Source of the DNA: Ophiothrix spiculata
Taxonomy: Eukaryota > Echinodermata > Ophiuroidea > Amphilepidida > Ophiotrichidae
Reading direction: 5' to 3' (one strand)
Length of the DNA stretch: 64,000 nucleotides
Assembly: GCA_000969725.1 (NCBI GenBank)
Contig: JXSR01S019625.1
In this document: positions 57,451 to 64,000 of the stretch, in pieces
Layout: each line of letters starts with the position of its first letter
How positions within the stretch are numbered: position 1 is the stretch's first letter
Notes under the pieces: generated by a model
Seen by the model: only the letters and a program-made list of their open reading frames with translations
What the model was told of the DNA's origin: nothing
Databases searched by the model: none
Made by a program: the position numbers and the translations under genes

Positions 57451-59580
57451 TACGCATGTTTTAAATTCAAAATGGCCCCCAAAACAACTTATTTTCATTA
57501 AAATTGACCAAAACAGCACTAACAACCCTAATATAATCAACAGAAAATAACATTTTGAGTTTCAACAAGATGATTTGTCCCCTAATTATTCTGTGTCTTA
57601 TATGTTTTTGTACTCTAACTCTCAAACTAATTGCATATACCATATAAAAGGTAAAAAACCGAATTGTTTGCCCCAACAAATTCTAAAAAGCGTAATTGAA
57701 ATTTGCACTCGTGAAATTTTGAACTTATTTGCTTTTTGGAATCTAGAGACAAATGTCTGGGAAGGGCTTTTATCTTAGTTTTTTCTTAAATGCCAAAATA
57801 CATCAAAAAATGTAAAAAAAATCCCACCGCTGCCATCAAAATGGTAATTGTTGACCTATTTTGGCTTTTTTTTCAAAAAAACAAATCAAAAATCAAAAAT
57901 TTGAGAAAATCCTTCCTTGACATTTTTCTCTAAATTCCGAAAAGCAAACAAGTTCAAAATATTACGAATACAAATTTTAGTTCAGCTTTCCATAAATTTT
58001 TGGGGCAAAAATATGGTTTTTGTTGTTTTGCCAAAATTGACGTTTTTGGTCAAAAACTGATATTGCCATCATGTTCAGGGTAAACTGTGCTTCTTAAAAT
58101 GTATTTTTATATGGTATACTATTAGTTTGAGAAATAGAGTACAAAAACTGTTTATGCTAGTTAAAGGTCTACCCCGGTACTCATATCCAAAACGTCCAGC
58201 AAAATACGTTGTTATGAGCAAAAAGTTCAAGCGTCTTTGAAACAATAAATAAAATAATTGATGAAGAATGGTTTAGAGGGTAACAACAGAAACATTTGTC
58301 CTTAATTAAGATTATTTTAAATGTTTGAAATCCAAAATAGCACCAATACTAAGACCTAAAATGGCTGCTAAAAAGATGTTTATACGCAAAACAAGCAAAA
58401 GCGACTTTAAAGCAGCACAAAAAACAATACAATGTGTAAAATAATCAAGGTAACACAAATATGATGACTTCAAGAGACACAATTCTTCCCGTATACCAAA
58501 TAGATTGCCAACATGTTCAATACTCAAATGGCGCCCATGTTAAGATCCAAGATGGTCCCTCAAGTACGTTATCATGTAAAAAGATGTGTTTGAATTTATT
58601 TTGAAAACAGCCTCAAAATCACCAACTATCAATACAAATGGCTGTGAGGGTTACAACAAAACAAATCTCATTATATTACGGTGTTAATATGGTTTTTTTC
58701 CCAAAGTAGTGGCTGTAATAAAGTCCAAAAATACCTATGCCATTTAATCAAAAATGGCGCCCATAACAAGACCCAAAGTGACCATCAAAACACCACAAAT
58801 ATTTTGCAGTCATTTTGGCCACATAATCAATGATAATTAGGTGCCCGTTTGAAGTTAAAGCTCTGTTGTGAAAAAACCCATTTTAAGCAAAAATATGTAT
58901 TTTTGTATTTATTTTTATTTCAAGTTTGGTACCATTTGCTTTTCAAACAATAATCGACGTACTGAATTTTTTTTTTGTAACCCTCCAAGTTATTTTCCAG
59001 TAATATTTTTTTAAATATTTGACGTTTTTAATGTTGCAATAAGTTGCTATAAGTATTTTTAGGTCGGAAATTTCATTTTACGACCACTTTGGTCCTTTGG
59101 ATTTGAAACATGTAAACAACCTAAGTTATGGAGAATTATTCCTGCTACAACTTCAAAGCCATTGTAATTGATAATGTATGATTTGTGTTGTTTTAAATGA
59201 TATTTTAAAGTCGCTTTAATTAATTTTTGCGTATTAAAATGTCTTTTAGCGCCCATTTTTGATCTTAGTATAAGCATCATTTTGGATTTCAAAAATTCTA
59301 ATTGCCTAATTTGGGGACAAACATTACTTATAAAGTATCCCTCGAACTAATTTTTCTCCTATCATTTGGTAGCTTTATCCCTTTTTTGTGCATAAAATCG
59401 AATTTTAGCAGCCAATTTGGATCTCAGTACTGGCGCCAACTTGAATTTTAGGGATTAAATGATCCCGTTTAGTCCTCAGTATATTATTTATTATATTTGG
59501 CATTTCCAAGGTTGTTTTGGTCAATTTGAATGAAAATAAGCTATTTGGTCGACCATTTTGGCGGCAATTTTGAATTTAGA
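57450..59580. repeat. 2.1-kb degenerate inverted repeat rich in AAAATGGCGCCC words
   Basis: The left margin (TTTAAATTCAAAATGGCCCC then CTTATTTTCATTAAAATTG, 57461-57508) is mirrored at the right margin (CAATTTGAATGAAAATAAG then GGCAATTTTGAATTTA, 59522-59577). Left-half copies such as AAAATGGCGCCCATAACAAG point one way and right-half copies such as AGCGCCCATTTTTGATCTTA the other. No coding capacity; superfamily unknown. Confidence 0.6.
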
Positions 59581-59599
59581 AGATCAATATGAACGTCTG

Positions 59600-60212
59600 T
59601 CAAATTTTCTTATTATTATTAAAGTAAAAACTAAACATCAACATTTACAATATTCGCAGACTCTTGAAAACGCCCCTGTACCACGCTAACAAGACATGAC
59701 AATTCACACTATCTCCCCTAATTACAGATGACAGCTTCACGCTACCAGATGTTGATCTTCAGACCAATGTTTGCTTTACTCATTAAACAAATCACTACTT
59801 TTACATCACTGGAACTTGACGATTATATGCCATAGCTGTGTAGGAATACGGTATCTTTTGACGTACACTATTCCAACCTGGGTTTTTTGGTGGTGGTTTT
59901 TTTTTTTTTTACATACCAAAATTAATGCGTAACGTTTGCATAATAAAAGGAGGACTTTACACTTAAGCCAATTAGACTCGTATTGAGTGATATTACATTT
60001 GAGGGAAATCTGTGGTAAATACAGAACTTCCTGAAACATAGCAACTGAATTGCACCGGTTTGATTCAGTTGTCTGTTTTAGAACATTGGAAATCATTTTT
60101 TCTGCAACATATAAAAAGCTTAGTCCGGATCAGATTGGTCCGATCTAATTCATATGTGCACAGACAACTGTGACTTACCATGCTTAAAGCATTTTTGTTT
60201 ATTCTAAAGGCC
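59600..60212. other. No gene seen
   Basis: A T run lies at 59898-59911. A minus-strand frame at 59806-60096 shows no motif. Confidence 0.4.
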
Positions 60213-60564
60213 TAGATATACTTTGTCATTTTTGTAGTCATTTTCATTTTGATTTTTTCTCATGGTGTGAATTTTTTGCCATGGAGTAATATGTTTGACC
60301 ATTTATCAAAATCATGAATGAAAGTGAAATATATTTTTCGCATCACGGCACATTTTGAAATGATTACTCATTTGTAGAGTTTTGATAATTCATAGCACAT
60401 TACTTTCTTTGGTAATCGTTGCTTTCAAACAATTCCATAATTACCTTGGTCTTTTCATTATAATCTGAAATCTGTCCTTGGCAGGTACTGTGGATTTTGA
60501 TTCCTTTGATTTTTCTTTCAGCTCTATGGATTTTCAAGATGGTAAAAATGACAAAGTATATCTA
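60213..60564. mobile_element. MITE with GATATACTTTGTCATTTTT ends
   Basis: TA|GATATACTTTGTCATTTT (60213) is mirrored by AAAATGACAAAGTATATC|TA ending at 60564. The TA duplication suggests Tc1/mariner-type mobilisation. Confidence 0.8.
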
Positions 60565-60566
60565 CA

Positions 60567-61300
60567 GCTTAACAGGTACTTAGTAGTCAAGATTCAGTTA
60601 CCTTTAACACGTTTATTTTTCTATCAGTTTAGGTGAGCTTGTTAGAGAGCAGCTATTCAATCAGAGTCATTCCGACAGTTCTTAAGTAAGAGAATGTTTG
60701 TATGACATTAGTATCACCTGAAAAATCATACAAATATCGGTCTGGCATGTCTGTGTAAACATGGTTTCATCAGACATCATTATCATGATTATGGGTAATG
60801 CTTGTTTTGATAAAACGTCCTTGCGAGGCGATCGCAAATTTGTTGTTCATTTGCATTCAAGTTCAAAATGATTTGTTCTAATTCCCTCTTTTCTTGATTT
60901 CAAATAAATTGTCTTGATTTATTAACCTAGAATGAGATGAGAAATACAAAGTGAAAAGAAGTGACAAGCGAACAGCGTGGCGGATTACTTAATATACGTT
61001 GAATCAGAGATTGGTTGGATCAATTTACTCAGCCGTCAAAAAAATGTGGTACGAATGTTCGTCAGAAAAAATGTCGAAAAAGGGTCGGGTTTTGGCCAAT
61101 TGGCAGGCGTCTACTGCGTCTTTTGAAAAAGGGGTGCCTTACAGGGAAAACTCCCAAGGAAAACTTCGATGCTAAGGGTCGTTATTTTATGATATCTTTG
61201 ACGTTTAAGGATAAGGACATTTTCGCCAACTATTCTAAAATTCCAAGAACTACAACAGAAAAGGCTTGCAATGTATTATAGTATGCTAATGTTTTTTATG
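60567..61300. other. No firm gene
   Basis: A basic 88-codon plus-strand frame (61015-61281) lacks an identifiable domain and runs into the repeat patch that follows, so I take it as repeat-derived. Confidence 0.3.
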
Positions 61301-61304
61301 ACAG

Positions 61305-61560
61305 TTAATAGTGCTTTACGCCGTTGAGGATCCATTTCAGTAAGTTACGCTATTAACATGATTAAGGAGTCAAATGTCTATTAGTATTACGCCATTTAGG
61401 TGTCAATTTATGTGCATTGCGACATTAAGGGGTATGATTTTGAAAATTTTACGCCATTAAGGGTTGGAATTTGCTGTACATAATTACGACATTTAGGGTC
61501 CGATTTTGAAGTCCTCTGACAAGCATGCGTACCACTTTTTTTTTCGACTGGCCCCCGGGG
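61305..61560 (+). repeat. TACGCCATTTAGG degenerate tandem patch
   Basis: TTACGCCGTTGAGGATCC, TTACGCCATTTAGGTGTC, TGCGACATTAAGGGGT, TTACGCCATTAAGGGTTG and TACGACATTTAGGGTCC recur every 40-80 bases. The patch ends near GGCCCCCGGGG (61552). Confidence 0.6.
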
Positions 61561-62275
61561 ATTTCTGGAATAACTGCGTTATCTTCAAAATGCAGATGAT
61601 ATCAGATTATAAGAATACTATATGCGAGCTTCAACAAGCCACTTGTCACTTTGTGTTTATTGTGTCATATACTGGGATACACTAAAAGATGGATAATTCC
61701 TTCATTTCATATCGCTCTGTTACGTCTTAAATTAAAGTTCCCGTGTCCAACATAACTCATGCGCCTTAATAAGTCATTCCACCTTTATTGTTTAAGGGCA
61801 CAGTCAATCCCTCATTTTCAGAAGAAAAACAATCATAATTTGTAACCAGCAACCAATAAATAAATCCATATCAACTATACATTTCTAGATGTGGATTTAC
61901 ATGTAGAAGATGGTGGTTAGGTCAGTTTGGACCAAAATGAATCATTTTGGACAAAGGGTCCAAAAACCATTTTTTCAAAATACAAATAACACTGTTGGGC
62001 ACACATCCCTGCCCAAATGTTGGGCAAAACTATTTTAGTAGAAACGTGAGTCCATTTTCCATCTGTGGGGTAAAAGCGATACAACATTTTGGCAAAAGTA
62101 TCTGATCTACGGTGCTTTTTTATGCAAATGCATATGTTTTAATACATTATATTTTCCAATAAATTTGGATAGACAGCTTAGTCTCCACAGGTTTAGATCA
62201 GAAATGAATTCTTCACTTATAATATGTTTGACTCCACAATGCAAATTACAAATATCCATTTTATCCGTGATCTTG
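61561..62275. other. No gene seen
   Basis: AT-rich with no supported exon. Confidence 0.4.
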
Positions 62276-62449
62276 TTACTGTCTATTTATGTCGTCAATG
62301 ATCATAAAAACACGTGTTCCTCTGATATGTAACGTTATCTTTCCATTTCCCGGTGTGCCATGAGCACCATATGTTTTCAGCCGGTATCGGACGTGAAGTG
62401 TGTCAGGTGAAGTGACGTTGTACAAACAGTTCAAGCATACACACACAAT
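62276..62449 (-). CDS. Candidate 3'-terminal exon, no recognised family
   Basis: The acceptor TTATCACTGCAG (ending 62450) opens 57 codons in phase 0 to a TAA stop (62278-62276). The product begins IVCVCLNCLYNVTSPDTL, passes RYRLKTYGAHGTPGNGK and ends RGTRVFMIIDDINRQ. The mix of residues looks coding, with an N-glycosylation-type NVT. The frame continues upstream a little but without an ATG. No partner exon or family recognised. Confidence 0.35.
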   Translation of the reverse strand: MVCVCLNCLYNVTSPDTLHVRYRLKTYGAHGTPGNGKITLHIRGTRVFMIIDDINRQ

Positions 62450-62627
62450 CTGCAGTGATAAATCGTGACATGCGCCCACTGGCTAATGTCGCCACAAATC
62501 AAGTCTCCGTGTTCATTTTGAAACCCAGGTGGAAGTCAGTGTGGTAAGAATGTATAAATAGTTGCATTCTTATACAGAAGCCATATTACTCAATTAAACA
62601 AAGTTTATCATACAATGAAATTATTTT

Positions 62628-62925
62628 AGATCTAAGACACTACTATCGAAAAGTAATTCAATATTCCATATAAAAATAAATTCAACTGACAAGCTATCAT
62701 TTGATTCGGGATTACTGGTTGAAAACAAAACATCTTTGTCAAATTTGTTTTATTTATTTCTTCAATACAATATTTCTTTGAAATTATAAGACGCCATTTT
62801 CGAAAAGTAAGTCAGTATTCCATATAAAAATACCTTCAACTTAAAAGCTAAAAAACAATCATTGATTCGGAATTACTGGTTGAAAACAAACTATCTTTAT
62901 CAAATTTGTTTTATTTATTTCTTCA
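62628..62925 (+). repeat. ~155-bp tandem duplication
   Basis: TTCGGAATTACTGGTTGAAA and CAAATTTGTTTTATTTATTT occur in both units (units about 62628-62763 and 62784-62925), with moderate divergence. Confidence 0.7.
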
Positions 62926-63146
62926 CTTTTTATTGTGTAATTTATGCATTTTTATATTAAAAAAATAATGAAACAAATGATTTTGTTAATCGATATCATG
63001 CAATCTTTCGACCATTAGGCTTTTCATGTTAATCGACCATGAATCTGCTTGAATTTTGTGAATGACAAAATTAACAAAATCGCAATAAAATTCATTGTTA
63101 TTTCATTATGTTGAATTTTCACGTATTGACTAACTATATGCTTCAA

Positions 63147-63802
63147 TACACTCCCGTTATAAAGTATTTCCGCACAATTAAAAAAAGATTTTTATAAGCG
63201 ACCTAGAATCATCAAAGATTCATACCAGCATAGGTAACTTATCTAATCAATATTAATAAATCGATGTTTCTTTTAATATTTGATCTTCCATTGCCATTAA
63301 AATGGCTGATTTCATGGACCATATCCTACACCACAAGTACAAATCTCATTACTATGTAACTTATCAATTTTTCATAAACTCATTATTACCTTGTAACAGG
63401 ATAGAATATTAAGGTTGGGTTGTAAGTTTTAAAACAATTGCGCAGAAATGTAAATAAACTCAATTTTTTTATGTTCAGATGAAAGAAGTAATATGCATTA
63501 CATGCCATATTTNNNNNNNNNNNNNNNNNNNNNNNNNNNNNNNNNNNNNNNNNNNNNNNNNNATTGCGCAGAAATGTATATAAACTCAATTTTTTATGTT
63601 CAAACGAAAGTATAGTAATATCATATATATATAATTACATGCCATATTTAAATAAAATGAATGTGATTCCGGACAAGTTAGTCACAGGGTTGATAATTAT
63701 ACAATATAGACTCTATGAAAAAATGATGAAAATCGGATAAACGTCTTTTGAGATATGGCTGAATAAAGGTTTTGTGCGGAAATACTTTCGAGCGGCAGTG
63801 TA
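63147..63802. mobile_element. Tc1/mariner-like non-autonomous element containing an assembly gap
   Basis: TA|CACTCCCGTTATAAAGTATTT at 63147 and AAATACTTTCGAGCGGCAGTG|TA ending at 63802 are inverted ends, with TTCCGCACAA / TTGTGCGGAA inside. CAGTGCCGCTCGAAAGTATTT-like termini are typical of Tc1-type elements. There are 50 N at 63513-63562. Confidence 0.75.
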
Positions 63803-64000
63803 CAGTCCGATATAAAGACAAATGATATCATTAATGTATTAGAATATGAAACAATTACCACAATTAAAGTTGAGCATTAATAACGCTCGCAGTTTTGAAA
63901 ATTTTGAAGCTCCACTTCAGTTCGGCGGAGCTCACAATTCGGATACGTATCCGAATTCGGATACCCACGCACATTTCGTATCCAAATTGTGATACCCGTA
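63803..64000. other. No gene seen; TTCGGATAC words at the window edge
   Basis: ATTCGGATACGTATCCGAAT at about 63938-63957 is a perfect palindrome, followed by more GGATAC words. It may be the start of another element. Confidence 0.4.

Noticed and set aside
61015-61281. 88-codon basic plus-strand frame
   Set aside because: The start is followed by repeat-derived sequence, no domain is recognisable and splice context is lacking.

Overview
This window looks like AT-rich, gene-poor nuclear DNA from an animal, probably a marine invertebrate. A deuterostome such as a hemichordate is my best guess, but that is inference from the repeat style (tRNA-derived SINEs, very many small terminal-inverted-repeat elements) and from the gene types, not a proof. 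Genes are split by introns with GT/AG consensus sites. No rRNA gene, intact tRNA gene, CRISPR array, LTR element or intact transposase is visible.

Genes. The only full-length gene I can read is a class A bHLH transcription factor of the Achaete-scute/FIGLA type on the minus strand at 29.6-30.9 kb. It has a long Ser/Pro-rich N-terminus and probably one short 3' exon. At 1.4-2.7 kb (minus) two exons with matching phase form the 3' end of a gene I do not recognise. At 48.5 kb (minus) one exon encodes TM6-TM7 of a rhodopsin-family receptor of the LGR/relaxin-receptor type. Weaker single-exon candidates lie at 5.0 (-), 18.2 (+), 33.3 (+), 34.6 (+), 45.0 (-) and 62.4 kb (-). None could be linked into longer genes by eye.

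Repeats. Most of the recognisable sequence is non-autonomous DNA transposons. One MITE with TGTGATG...CATCACA ends has five copies. Six elements end in exact TTAA on both sides (0.7, 20.0, 25.6, 38.6, 39.6 and 56.0 kb). Three elements have 3-bp TTA/TAA target duplications (38.1, 47.2 and 50.4 kb) and a related copy lies at 34.1 kb. Several have TA duplications, and three families share ATGTGACC-type ends. Many are foldbacks, close to perfect hairpins.

Larger structures. A tandem duplication of about 1.9 kb covers 13.3-17.3 kb. A younger 426-bp tandem duplication at 50.0-51.1 kb has a MITE in one copy and the empty site in the other. A 450-bp patch at 24.6 kb is built almost wholly from one short motif in alternating orientation. 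A 2.1-kb degenerate inverted repeat lies at 57.45-59.58 kb. Sequence between these elements is mostly AT-rich with no gene I can support.
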